DNA from: Phytophthora hibernalis
Taxonomy: Eukaryota; Oomycota; Peronosporomycetes; Peronosporales; Peronosporaceae
Length of the DNA stretch: 64,000 bases
Assembly: GCA_012656075.1 (NCBI GenBank)
Contig: JAAKBF010000305.1
Coordinates: 21,370-85,369 of the forward strand
Direction: 5' to 3'
Below, one piece after another: positions 23,149 to 33,794 of the stretch. The notes beneath the pieces were generated by a model, which saw only the letters and a list, made by a program, of their open reading frames with translations, made no database searches and had not been told where the DNA came from. Within the stretch, counting starts at the first letter, position 1. Every line of letters starts with the position of its first letter. The position numbers and the translations under genes are program-made.

Positions 23149-24567
23149 ATGGTTGTTGGCTTCGATTCAACATGCTCCCTCCTTGATAATGTGTCGGTCG
23201 GTTCGTTTGCGGTGGGAAAGGTATTACGGGATGAGAGTAACCCGTGGGACTCTAATCGAAAGTATCGAGAAGCTCAGCAGACCGCGATTACAATTGCTGA
23301 GACTATGAGTGGCATGGGTATGCCTCAGTATCGCGCGGCACTACAGGCACTTCAACAAATAGGAAAACTCTTTAAGCGTGGGGAGAGCGAGCTGGCAGCC
23401 AAACTCATCGCACACCATGGTAATAGCGCTGACCGGGAGACAGCATGGCGCACAAACGAGGAGTCGTCGGAAGTGCTGCTCGACACTGGAGTTGGTGAGT
23501 GTGAAGAAGACACATCAGCTCAAATGCCAAGACCACCAGAGACAGATCCACCAGGGAAGGACCCCACATGGACGGACCCTCCGGCAACGGAGCTCGTGCC
23601 GCAGACAAACCAGGAAGTACCGACCCCTGCTACAGTGGAGACTAGCGTGCCCATGGCAAGCCCACCTGAAATGGAGACTGCACCATCTCGTCAGAGCCCG
23701 TCACCATCTGAAAAGGTCAATACACCATCTGAGATGGTCATTGCAACACAAGCAGTGGGGTCCGCACCCTCTGAGTTACGCGAAGAACCGTCTGACACTG
23801 GTTTGCAACTAGTGCCTCTAGCGCAAGATGACGACAACTTTCAAGTCAGTTCGCCGCCAAAATCCAGAGGGCGCCCGAAAATCAAGCCCTCCATAGCCAA
23901 AAAAGAGAGTTTGGCAGTGGCAATGGCCCAAGAGGACTCCGAAATGCACAGCATGAACTTGAACGTAGCCATCATTGCTGATATATTGGCAGGTGATCCG
24001 ACATACCGATCTGCAGCAGATACACTCAGCAAGTTCAAAGTGTTTGTATTCGAGAAGAAGGTGAAGCCTCCCGTCGCAATGCAACTAACAAAACGGCCAG
24101 CTAGCAAACCCATCATACAAGCTGACGAAGTAGTGAGGGTCTTTGCGAAGGATTTGCTTCGGAAATGCGATGAAAAAGAGGCGAGACTGCAAGGGAAACA
24201 CGCAGGCCTAGCTGAACGCGATGTCGCTGTAGATATACCTACCATTGGTATATTTACAACCAGTACACTCGCCACTATGAAGCAATACCACCGCGCCTTA
24301 ACGACAGTCCGGGAGATCGAAGCCGCCCAAAAGTGGGCTTCCGCAGTGGTCTTCACTCTAGACATTGACGCCGCCTTTTACACGAAAGAAGACCCAGACC
24401 TATGCTCCAAGTTACAGGGCCTTAGACTGCTGACAAATGAGGTAAAGTTCGCTATGTTGCCTAACGCTGCACTTATTCTCACACTGTCGAATGATGCTAT
24501 GTACAGATGGAAGTACTTGATCTGGCTGCCAAAGGTCGACTTAGCGACGTTACGATGGTCACGTTGA
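23149..24567 (+). CDS. Central linker of the MULE protein
   Basis: The 472-codon ORF continues the MULE protein. Its first ~85 residues still resemble the post-SWIM helical region (RKYREAQQTAITIAETMSG, YRAALQALQQIGKLFKRGE). A Pro/Thr/Glu-rich low-complexity segment (residues ~110-240) follows, with several PSEM repeats. An AT-hook-like motif, SRGRPKIKPS, lies near 23860. A globular part (residues ~290-460) then leads toward the protease domain. The ORF leaves the coding frame near 24505. The linker itself is not a recognised family. Confidence 0.6.
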   Translation: MVVGFDSTCSLLDNVSVGSFAVGKVLRDESNPWDSNRKYREAQQTAITIAETMSGMGMPQYRAALQALQQIGKLFKRGESELAAKLIAHHGNSADRETAWRTNEESSEVLLDTGVGECEEDTSAQMPRPPETDPPGKDPTWTDPPATELVPQTNQEVPTPATVETSVPMASPPEMETAPSRQSPSPSEKVNTPSEMVIATQAVGSAPSELREEPSDTGLQLVPLAQDDDNFQVSSPPKSRGRPKIKPSIAKKESLAVAMAQEDSEMHSMNLNVAIIADILAGDPTYRSAADTLSKFKVFVFEKKVKPPVAMQLTKRPASKPIIQADEVVRVFAKDLLRKCDEKEARLQGKHAGLAERDVAVDIPTIGIFTTSTLATMKQYHRALTTVREIEAAQKWASAVVFTLDIDAAFYTKEDPDLCSKLQGLRLLTNEVKFAMLPNAALILTLSNDAMYRWKYLIWLPKVDLATLRWSR

Positions 24568-25047
24568 TGCAGAAGATGTTCAACGGCATTCCAAACGTGA
24601 TCTCAGTGAGCCCTAACATGATCAGCGTCGTCAACGGCGCCAACGGCTACGAAATAGTGACAGATGAAACTGAGCTCTCTGCCGTCTTTTGGAGCTTCAG
24701 ATGAACGCGTTCTAATCCCTGTCAACTGCAACGGTAACCACTAGTGTAGCATTATGACCGACCTCTCGAAGAAGACGCTGCTCCTCTACGACCCAATGGA
24801 GTCGTCATACAAGCTCGCTGTACGTGCTGCGGCTCAAAAACTACGGGGCCTGATACCGAGTGGTTTGACGAGGGATTACAGAGTCCAAGGGTTCAATTCG
24901 ACTTTAGGCTTGCAGACAGACAACTACAATTGCGGTGTCTACATTCTTCTGACGTTCGAGATATTTGCGGGAGCTGTGAGCCCCGGCTTCGTGAACAAAA
25001 GGACCTTACAATACTTACGCTACCGATACCTCTGCATGTGCCTGTAA
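24507..25047 (+). pseudogene. ULP1/SENP-like cysteine protease domain of the MULE
   Basis: This resembles the C48 (ULP1) family of SUMO-directed cysteine proteases. The catalytic His lies in NCNGNH at 24724-24741, followed directly by a TAG stop (24742-24744) where the family has Trp. The Asp lies in LLLYDPMESS (about 24780). The Gln/Cys block is TDNYNCGVYILL (about 24918-24955). Spacing between His, Asp and Cys fits the family. A frame change near 24690 and the TAG stop make it non-functional as read. ULP1-type domains are known in some plant MULEs (Kaonashi group). It is read here as part of the transposon, not as a host gene. Confidence 0.75.
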
Positions 25048-25247
25048 TACACGTCTTTCAGTTCATTCTCCAGGTGTTACTGCTGTTGCTCCAATGCGAC
25101 CGACCTGACTTCGCACACACTTGATTTGTTCTTCCGGATATACACATTTGCTGCGCATACTTCGTACAGACATCAAGTGATGACATCAACCGGCTCTCTC
25201 GGAGATGGTTTAGAATGGTCATTGGATGTACCGAGATGGTAGTCTAA

Positions 25248-25730
25248 TGGGCTCCGACGGATTGTGATGGTTTCAAATGGTCAATCTGCCTTGTCACATT
25301 TTTTCCAGATGGGCGCACGAACACGTGCCATTATTTTTCCGAGCCCTGCTCGCTGGATGATTATTATCATCACCCACGGAGCTGTACAGGTTCTGGGACA
25401 AATTACAAGCTCGTCCTCAAGCTCATTGGGACTGCTTGTGGTGGCGGCATTGCGGTTTTTGTTCTGTATTTCTTTACATTCAGTGGAAGTAATGACGGAA
25501 CCTCCGACCAGCAGCGTTTGAAGCGCTCGCTGTTTGCAGTGCTGTGGTTATCCATTTTCCCAGAAGCCGCCGTCAGAGCTCTCGAACGGTCTTCTGCTTG
25601 GAGGGGTTCCTACGTCGCCATTTTGAGCGTGTTTACATACCTTATCAGTCTGTCGCTTGACTGCATGACTCCACTGCCTCTGACGGCTTTCTTTGGGGCC
25701 GTCGGGGCAAGATGCAGCTCAATATACTGA
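25248..25730 (+). CDS. Unidentified ORF with a membrane-spanning segment
   Basis: The open frame runs from after a TAA at 25245-25247 to the stop at 25728-25730, about 160 codons. It has no ATG in its first half (the computed start is TTG). A hydrophobic stretch (KLIGTACGGGIAVFVLYFFT, about 25408-25467) is a probable transmembrane helix, and a second hydrophobic part (YVAILSVFTYLISLSL) lies near 25611. Cys-rich sequence precedes the helix. I do not recognise it. It may be an exon or remnant of a membrane protein carried between the MULE and the second CRN. Confidence 0.35.
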   Translation, partial: WAPTDCDGFKWSICLVTFFPDGRTNTCHYFSEPCSLDDYYHHPRSCTGSGTNYKLVLKLIGTACGGGIAVFVLYFFTFSGSNDGTSDQQRLKRSLFAVLWLSIFPEAAVRALERSSAWRGSYVAILSVFTYLISLSLDCMTPLPLTAFFGAVGARCSSIY

Positions 25731-27102
25731 AAGTCTTCCAGTAGCAGCGTCAAAATTACGACTGAAAACTGCCCGAAGTGCATCTTTGAAGACGGCGGCG
25801 GCCCAGGAGCCATTCTTGAAGAGTACACTGACCGCACAACGCGCCGTGTTGTAGTGGGCTAGACTGGGGGATGGTCTGTGTGTCCAACCTTTCGTGTTGT
25901 TTCGTGCGAATGTGTGTACCGGTTCAAGACCTCTCGAGACCTTTGTGGTTTTTCTGTATCCGATCGGGCCGTCTGTGCGGAGGTGGAAATGGAAATTTTC
26001 AGGAGGCTGCCAAGTACAAGGACTTCCTGGTAGAAAGCAAGGTGGAATTGGCCATGCACGCTCTCGTGCCAATGACTTTTCAAATTTGTGCCGTGGTGCA
26101 GGCGACCTACGGCTTGTACTGAGCGCATCTGTCGTTCACTATATTTCATGCATTCTGGCGCTCGTTGTGTACCACATCGCTCTCGGTAAAACAAGCAGTG
26201 CAAGAAAACAACCAAGAAGAAACAGTCCTCGACTGAGTCCAAGTCCAAGTCGGAGCAAAGTTCTACAACCTCGACCACGACTTTCACCACCAGCAGCGAG
26301 ACCACCACGACTAGCAACAAGAAGAAAAAGAAACGCAAATCGGGAACGTCCTCCGCGTCACCGCTGATAGAAGATGTTCCTAGAACGTCTCCAATCTGTT
26401 TAGACTTCACCACTACACTTGTTCAATACTCTTTCGTACACATGTTTGCGATTCTTTTTCTTCTTGGCCTTGACATTCGTGCCATACGTCATGGTGCTAA
26501 AGTATTCCAACACATCATTAACCAATGAATCTGGATCAGCTTGCCGGCGTGAATCGAGATCGGGCGCAAGTTGCCCCCATGGAACTTCGCGGCATACGCT
26601 CGATTCGGTGGTAGCGCATGCACTTGAAAGCAGTAGATTTAGAACTTCCGGACGAGTGAGGCGGTCGGGAAACCCATTGTCGAGTTCGTTCCAAGCGAAT
26701 GTGTTGCTGCGTGTCGGGGTGTCGCTGAACATTAAGCATAGCTCGTTCAAGAAGCTGTCGGTTTTTCTGAGGGCGATGGCTGCCTACGGACTGCTTGCTG
26801 TTGCTGACCAAGATGGAGTGCAGTCGATCACAGCCATTGACAGACGCCACCCGTACGTAGACGCGTTCTGATTGTAATTTGGCGGTGTATGACTAACTTT
26901 TTGTGTGTGCTGGCTGAAACAGAGATGTGCTATCGCGCGAAGTTTATCAGATCGCGGAAGAAGCACAGCAGAATAACTGGCTGCTGCCAACAACCCAGCA
27001 AAGTGCTCATAGATCAAACGTGTGCACAGCGGCGACGCCCCATTCGGTCAATGAGCTGCACCCATTGCCATGCGAATGAAAACCATTGAATCGGATTTGC
27101 AG
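25731..27102. other. Decayed coding-like region without a recognised family
   Basis: Several short frames give plausible protein pieces but no continuous gene. Examples are CPKCIFEDGGGPGAILEEYT near 25770, YKDFLVESKVELAMHALVP near 26010, a Ser/Thr/Lys-rich run near 26200-26360 ending in KKKKKRKSG, and a hydrophobic tail. They could be one membrane-anchored protein with the 25248 ORF, broken by frameshifts, but no domain supports this. After 26520 nothing reads well. Confidence 0.35.
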
Positions 27103-28845
27103 CTAATTTGGGAATACCAAGCTTACTGCTTCGGCCAGACGATCAAGATTCTCTGGCGTAGCGCTTTCGCCATAGTTATCGATCAATTGTTTCGTTGCCG
27201 GGTCCAGCTCAAAGGCCCGAGAGACACCTAGGATGGACCGTGCGAGAATATCAGCATCATTTTTTCAAAGTGGGAGTAGCCTCCATCACTTCCACGAGAT
27301 CAATCCAGAGGGGCGTATCCCCAATGAGGATCACATTCGGCACGCGAGGATCTCCATGGACCAGGCTATTCGCGTGGAGCTGCCATAACAATCCAAAGAG
27401 GTTCCGTACTCCCTCTAGTGTCGTTGGTCGAGGCAGAGGTTTCCCAACAGGAGACAGCAATAAGGCCGCGCTACCATCAGTGCTTTCGATGACATCTCGC
27501 ACAGGAGTAATCGTCAATCCTGTGGGCTGGGCTTTCATCAAGGCCTTCTTCTCTTGATAAAGACGTCCAACGGAGCATTCCTCCACGATTTTCAGCGCGA
27601 AAACCTTCTGACCTGGCCCAGTTACCTTAAAAACGCGTCCATGAGCGCCACGGCCGAGAAATGCATCGCCCTCCACCACACCAACACCCAATGAAGTGCA
27701 GGCATTGGTTAAGTGCGCCACCCATGGAGATATGTTGTCAGTAATAAAGCTCTGGAACAATGTTTTCGAGCCCTTATCGACCCACTTCGCTCTTCGAACT
27801 TTGGTAACAACAGACCTGTGGCTTTTGATCAACCAAAAGGAGCGGCGGTCGAATAGAATAGCGCTTGCTAGCTCCTTGGGGCAAAGATACTGCAGATATC
27901 GTACCACTTGGCCAAACGAAGCATCCGTTATAGTGAGCTTGCTTTCGAACAAAATGAGGCAGTCGAACAATTCTTCCACTGCTACTCCAAATCGAAATCC
28001 ATTCTGGCGTTGCACTCCATCGTCCGGTACCGGTTTGGCACGAAACATTCCACGGTGGGTCGCAAATCCATCCGGTTTGAGATCTGTATTCTTGGTAACA
28101 AGCGGAGACTGAGACAACCATGGATATCTCTCGCTATTGACAAATACCATACCACAACGGCTTAATACGTCGCTGAAAAAAGGAGTAATAAACGCGTCAA
28201 AAGCAGCCTCACTCTGAATAGCATCCGCTAGAATCTGAATTGCCTCTGGCCAAAATGCTTCTTCGTTCTCTATTGGTGCAGCATCGATGATCATGCCATC
28301 CGTTTTCAATCTTCCAGACTCCATTTGACCCAATGCCCCATCGGAGAAGGAATTTGGTTTGTGTGTCAAATTAGCCTTATTTTGCTCAAGCAGCACCTGC
28401 ATTTGAACCTGCACTCGGTGAATGCTTGCGGCAGTTTCTCGAAACGCCGATATCGAATCGTTCTCAACAAACAGGTCATTTGGACTCCTCTTCGGAACCA
28501 CGACCAGCACGTGAACTTGTCTCGACTGTGGGGTGGTCATTTTGTTTTCTTTCAGCACGTCACCAATTGTCCACGTCGCCCTCATCTTCTCTCCCTTGAT
28601 CAGCGTCTGGACGTCAGGATGGATCCTCCCTTCCTCCAGCTCGAGCACACTAGGTCGACATCTTGCAGCCACGCGCCGGCTGTCGTCTTGGCCAGGAAGA
28701 GCTGCAGCTTCTTCGCAGGAATGGTGATGTCCTCGCTCTCGTCCTTGATCGCCTTCTTCAGCGCTGATACTGATGCACCCGCGTCGATTTCCACCTCGAA
28801 CGCGCTTCCAGTCGCTCCAACGACAGCACAAAAGAGCTTGATCAT
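27103..28845 (-). pseudogene. Crinkler (CRN) effector with kinase C-terminus (CRN8-like)
   Basis: The N-terminus (from 28845) has LQLFLAK at residues 47-53, followed by a one-base frameshift near 28650. The long 27257-28831 frame then carries the DWL-like region, HVLVVVP (about 28495) and a C-terminal kinase-like domain. That domain shows a Gly loop GRGAHGRVFKV, an invariant-type Lys in FALKIVEE, the catalytic loop HGDPRVPNVI and IDLVEV in place of DFG. This layout matches the CRN8 group, whose C-terminus is a kinase active in the plant nucleus. A second frameshift lies in an A6 run near 27255; the correct frame continues about 50 residues (LARSILGVSRAFELDP) to a stop at 27103-27105. It is convergent with CRN1 and shares its upstream region by inversion. 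Confidence 0.83.
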
Positions 28846-29856
28846 CTTTTCTCGAGCCAGCGGATTCTGGAATGAGAAAAAATGAAAGGAGAAATTTTGT
28901 AATCGTACTTAAGCGATGAATGGTGTGGTCACATACGTATACGGTACAGTACAGTGGGATAGCACACGGTGTGATATCATATCACTGATATGACTTTAAC
29001 ACCCTGCCAAATTGTTTACAGAGAACCCTGGACAACTTAATACCTCCCGTGGACGCACTTCCTATTAGGTATAACAGGATTATTAGGTAGTAGAGGGAGC
29101 ACCACAACCAGAAGACCAGTGTTGGTCTCTGGTTTATAAGAAGACGTGGATGACTGGTGTGTTGTTTCAGGAGTGGCTGCGCGAGCTTGACATGCATCAA
29201 CAACGGTGCAATATTGCCCTCCTACGCAACATTGTCCTGGGAAACCTGCAGCTCAAGTCGTCATTACCGCCCAACTACATCTCTCGTTTCAAACTATATG
29301 ATTCCAGGGTCGGGCGGTTGCAAACGACCCGCCCGACCCTGGAATCATATCGGCGTTTAAGCGGCAGTTCGGCATCGGCGGCTCCAGCATGAGTTGAACG
29401 TGAGGAGGCGGGTGCGACATACTTCAAGATTAGATATTGGCACTCTACCAATATACCGGTACTTCCAGAAAAAGTAGGTGGATGAAGTCCTGTTGGCACG
29501 ATGTACACCCGACGTGGAAACGAAGGTTTTTCAGGCCTTCGAACCAACAAATATGTAAAGTGAAGCAAACGATGATCAACTACGACGTAGAACTAGTTTG
29601 TTTTAGTAGTAGCCCACGGCAAAATACGTAGGGCAGAGATGCGTAAGGTACAGTAGCTTGCTCTGTCATATACAATCGCTACCCACTTGACTTGAGGTCG
29701 GCCGTCTTCACGGACATCTCTCTGGCTTTAATAGTGTACATGTAATACATGCTCTTGTCGATATGACTGAGTGCAAGCAATACCTTGCTGAAGGTTCGGT
29801 GAAGGTCAATGTAGCACTAGCTGAGGTACAGAGAACCCTGGCCAACTTAATACCTC
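28690..29856 (-). repeat. Right arm of CRN-flanking inverted repeat
   Basis: This arm is the inverted copy of 19061-20225. It holds the 30-bp direct repeats at 29017-29046 and 29827-29856 (810-bp spacing), the perfect hairpin at 29296-29350 and ORF 29150-29392, which translates identically to 19526-19768 on the other strand. The outer end stops abruptly at TACCTC (29856). Confidence 0.8.
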
Positions 29857-29920
29857 TCTGGAATGAGAAGGAGAAATTTTGTAATCGTACTTAAGCGATG
29901 AATGGTGTGGTCACATATAC
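29857..29920 (-). repeat. Duplicate of the CRN2 promoter-proximal segment
   Basis: TCTGGAATGAGAAGGAGAAA and the ~45 bases after it repeat 28866-28935 in direct orientation, lacking about ten bases within the A-rich part. The ~930 bp between the two copies looks inserted into, or duplicated with, the CRN upstream region. Confidence 0.65.
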
Positions 29921-30884
29921 TTTTTAATCGAAGAACTGTGCCTATTACATGTACACTCCGGGCCAAAAGTATGCGAACACCCCTACTTTTGCTAATAACT
30001 CAGCCTCTAGATGGAGTTGAGATGTGTGCTTTTGACATGTTGTGTAGAACACGGTAATCATCAGTCGTTATGGGCTAATACTCACATACAAAAAACCGTT
30101 TTGGCAGGTGGCCAAAATATACGAACGCTGTACTAATTGAAACTGGCTCAAAATGATATTACTAGGGATTTGTATGAGGCGAGTTTCCGATAGCACCTAA
30201 GGCGCGTGTTTGTACCCAAAAATGTATGGGTACCTGCTAAGTGCCCTTTTACATTGATTAGACTTAACTTTGTATAGTATAGTATACAAGAGCTTATAAC
30301 TGCTCCTCGCGAAAGGGTTACACTCCGGGCCAAAAGTATACGAACACCCGTACGAGTTCCCGTTACTTGGGCAATTTTTATCATTTTAAGGTGCGGTTTT
30401 GACACGCGTTCTAGAACGCGCTGAGATAGAGCTGTCATGCGCTAACACTCGCGTTTTTGCACTTTATAGGGTGGCTCACATACAAAAACACTTTTAGCAG
30501 ATGCCCAAATTATACGAACGCTGGCATCCCCTTACAAATCTCTATATTAAATGAAAACCTGTTAAAGTGATATAACTTGGGATTTGTAAGCAACGAGATT
30601 CTGTTCGCCCGTAAGTTGACAACAGCAATAAAGAGCCAACAGCCCCAACATTTTATTATTGTAGGTATTACTCCCCACAGTGTGTAGCTGTAGCACCAGT
30701 GCTGGAGCGATATTGAGGTAGAAATGAACACCAAAGGACGGTCGCCTAGTAGCGCCATATTATCCGTGTGATTTGCTACACAAAAGACACCTGAATTAGG
30801 ATTTTGCCGATAGCTCCTCGTACATGGAAGACGACACGTCGGCATCACCGCTCCGTTCGTATTAAGCTTGTCAAGTAGATCTAC
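29921..30884. repeat. Tandem Tc1/mariner-like terminal repeats, no gene
   Basis: The motif CACTCCGGGCCAAAAGTATG (or -ATA) followed by CGAACACCC occurs at about 29965 and 30321 in the same orientation. A related block (GCCCAAATTATACGAACGCTG type) occurs near 30110 and 30500. Such ends resemble Tc1/mariner-type termini in oomycetes, but no transposase was found. The short minus-strand ORFs (30148-30438, 30510-30848) show no family signature. Confidence 0.5.
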
Positions 30885-31936
30885 TTACCCCTCCTTAATC
30901 GGTCTTTTGCCGTACTTCGTCGTGAGGTGTTTGTTTTTCGTGCATGTAATGCAACCGTTCACATGCCTTTCTACATCGCGCGTCAGTCCACGCCATGTGA
31001 AGAGTTGACGCATCGTTGCAGTCATGGTGCTCGCACCAGGATGAATGAGCCACTCGTTGTACATTACGATCATCCTGTCACGAAGTGCTTAAGACACAAG
31101 GATCTTCTTACAAATCGGTCCACCCAGAAGTTCACGCCACCAATCTCTTGTTCTTCGTCCTTGGGTAGTTGCTCATTGTCACGTTGAACGCGCGCTAGCT
31201 CTCGCATGTTCAAGTTGAAGATTTCCACTGCTTCGTCCTGAGCGGTAATTGTGTCCACCACTGAGGTCGGGGCTTGCATCACTTGCTTCTCCTCCATGCT
31301 TAAAGCCGATTTTCGCTTCTATTCACGCTCCACCAGTTCGGAACTTTCAGCAGTAGGTAAACGTGAAAGTGCATCGACAACCCCGTTGCTAGCACCCAGT
31401 GCATAGTGCATGATGGGGCCGAACTCCTCAATTTCGAGCCGCCACCTCATCATGTGAATGTCATGGAAGTTCGAGTACGTGTGATTAAACTGATCAGTGA
31501 AAACGTGTAGTTCCTGTCCCCAACAGTAGACTGCAAAAACGTTCTGAGCAGCAGCACAATGCTCAGCGGTTCCAAGAGGTTTGCAGGATATAGTGTCTGC
31601 GCTTGGTTGCACTTCTTACTCCAGAACACGATGGGCGGTTTGGTCTGCCCAATTACGGCTCCCCACTGTCGACGTGAGGCATCCGTATACACATTAAAGG
31701 CTCATGATATCCAAGCAGCGTTTTCTCCGCCAATGTTGCCTTCACTGCCTTGAAGTCTCGCTGCTGCAAGTTTGTCCACTTGTACGGGTAGGACGGTGAT
31801 AATGTGTCAGTGGGCTGAGCATCTCGGCTCGGCGCGGAATCATATCGCGGTAATAGTTCACCATGCCCACGAATCGTCTGAGGGGCGTTCTTAAGAGAAG
31901 TAGATTGAGCGCAAATTCATGCTTGGTCTCAACCAC
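30885..31936 (-). pseudogene. Truncated Ty3/Gypsy pol fragment (element D)
   Basis: Read on the - strand, the pieces run in order. They are the RT tail (RRFVGMVNYYRDMIP, near 31895), the RNase H region (MYTDASRRQWGAVIG, 31692; ELHVFTDQFNHTYS and GVVDALSRLPT, near 31360-31540), a linker, and the integrase zinc-binding end (WRGLTRDVERHVNGC then ITCTKNK, near 30980). RT active site, integrase core and both LTRs are absent, so this is a fragment about 1 kb long. Frame changes occur between each piece. Confidence 0.8.
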
Positions 31937-31998
31937 TCTCCCTCGTTAAGTTTGCTCGTAACCGTGACCTGTGATGAGAAGTCATGACTAAAACATTA

Positions 31999-32331
31999 TT
32001 AATACAAAACAAAATATTTTCTCCACTCCACCTCATGTCTATCATCAGGATCATTATCGCTACTGAAAAGCAGTTGTTTAAGATGACTACGCTCATTGAC
32101 CGTAACATTATCGTCAGACTGATGTGTTGACGCCGCTATCTGGGCGACGTATTGCCCCGCAGCTTCAGTCGCCTGATTTCGGTGTGCAACCCTGTCGTCT
32201 AGCCCGTGGCATCGCGCACCTCGCCAAAGGCGAGCATGGTTTCGCCCTCTGCTAGCAGTTTTTAAATTTGGTATGGGGGCAGGGATACCACGACAACGCT
32301 CGTACAACATGGATAAATGTGTTATAGACAT
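31999..32331 (-). CDS. Small unidentified ORF next to PIF/Harbinger element
   Basis: 110 codons from ATG on the - strand, starting 14 bases inside the + ORF that leads to the transposase. It is rich in Arg and His with an acidic end (SDNDPDDRHEVEWRKY). No family is recognised. It could be a short element-encoded ORF or chance. Confidence 0.25.
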   Translation of the reverse strand: MSITHLSMLYERCRGIPAPIPNLKTASRGRNHARLWRGARCHGLDDRVAHRNQATEAAGQYVAQIAASTHQSDDNVTVNERSHLKQLLFSSDNDPDDRHEVEWRKYFVLY

Positions 32332-32462
32332 GCGGGTTGTACCGTAAAACCGCTCCAGTCTTCAGTTGAGAATAAACCTCGAAAAATGAACCTAGAACGC
32401 CCCTCCTTCACTTGTCCGTCATATTTCCCGCCCCAAGCGATCGGCACGCACCCAACCATGGA

Positions 32463-33698
32463 ACGGGACAGCGAAGTTGACTCCGTTGAGGGCTCGTTGA
32501 TCGATAGCAGTAGTGACCTCGACGACGACCTCTTCGAGTACAGTGGCAGCGACTCGGACGACGACTTCATGCTGGAGGGCACGTTCATGTGCTCCGCGGA
32601 GCATCTACTGTGCTTAACGTCCGAGACACGTTTTATGCTCGCCAGCGTGTAATATGGAGATACCGCGTACAGACACTGCGGCGCGAAAATATGTTTGGTC
32701 GAACCTATCGCATGGATGAAGATCATTTTTGCAACTTGCTAAATCTTTTAAGCCCCTATCTTGCTTTCGATGGTGTGATGTCTACGAGAAGAACTGGAGT
32801 GGCTCCTATTTCCGAATAAATTATGCTGCATTGCACGCTGCGCTACTTGGCTGGTGGTTCGTATGTGGACATTCGTGAAGTTGCTCAAATTAGTGTGCCT
32901 TCATTTTATCGCTGTCTGAACAAGGGTATTTCTGCGATTCTCAGCAGCCCGGAGCTGGAAATAGTTCTCCCAACAACAGCAAGGGAGATTGACCAGGCTG
33001 CTGATGATTTTAAGAATTTGAGCACTGAAGGTGTGCTGGATGGTTGTGTTGGCTGTGTGGACGGAATGCTTGTCAAGATAACCACGCCATCACAAAAGGA
33101 CTCAGGCGGAAACGTTCGGGCCTACTTCTCCGGTCACTATTACCACATGGGTTTTAATATCCAAGCTGTGTGTGACCATTTGTGCCGATTTATTTTCTTT
33201 GCTGTCGCTGCTCCTGGTGGTTCAAGTGATCTGTGGGCTTTTGCGAGGACGCAATTGGCCACCTATGTGGAAAAGCTGGGTGATAACCGATATTTGCTTG
33301 GAGACGGGGCCTATACGACTTCAGAGCACATGCTGACAACATTTGGAGGGGCGGGTAGACTCAACCGAACACACGACACCTTTGACTTCTATCTCAGTCA
33401 GTTGAGAATCGAGATCGAGCAATCCTTTGGGAGATACAGTAATAAGTGGAGATGCTTGAAGTTTCCTCTTCAAATGAAGCTCAGAAACGCTAGTCGGGCC
33501 TTAATGGCTATGGCACGACTGCACAACTATTGTATTGACCTACCAGAATCCTTTGTGGTAGCAGAGGCGATAGAGAACGCTGCGACTCCTGACCAGAATC
33601 GGATGGGATACTGTCCGAGCGATCCATTGGAACCAGAAGCCTTCAGCATTATTGAGTGTCGGATTTACATGACAGGCTCGTCAAAACGTGCCACTTAG
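32463..33698 (+). pseudogene. PIF/Harbinger transposase (HARBI1-like, DDE_4)
   Basis: The acidic N-terminus (DSEVDSVEGSLIDSSSDLDDD) is followed by FGRTYRMDEDHFCNLLNLL and the catalytic DDE_4 domain. That domain carries GCVGCVDGMLVKI (first Asp), YLLGDGAYTTSEHM (second Asp) and IEIEQSFGRYSNKWRC (Glu). The main ORF 32823-33698 is intact over all three catalytic blocks. A frame change near 32615 and an in-frame TAA at 32817-32819 separate it from the N-terminal part. It converges with the accessory ORF on the other strand, 96 bp away. Confidence 0.85.
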
Positions 33699-33794
33699 CA
33701 GGCCCCACCGCAATCTCGTTCGCAGGGCTAACATTATCGAGTAGATATTAAGGAGGGATGGCTCTAAGAAACTGAATCATGTACGAATTTCGTA

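Noticed and set aside
26419..26871. 150-codon + strand ORF upstream of CRN2
   Set aside because: No family signature and the opposite strand is equally open; kept only as part of a decayed region.
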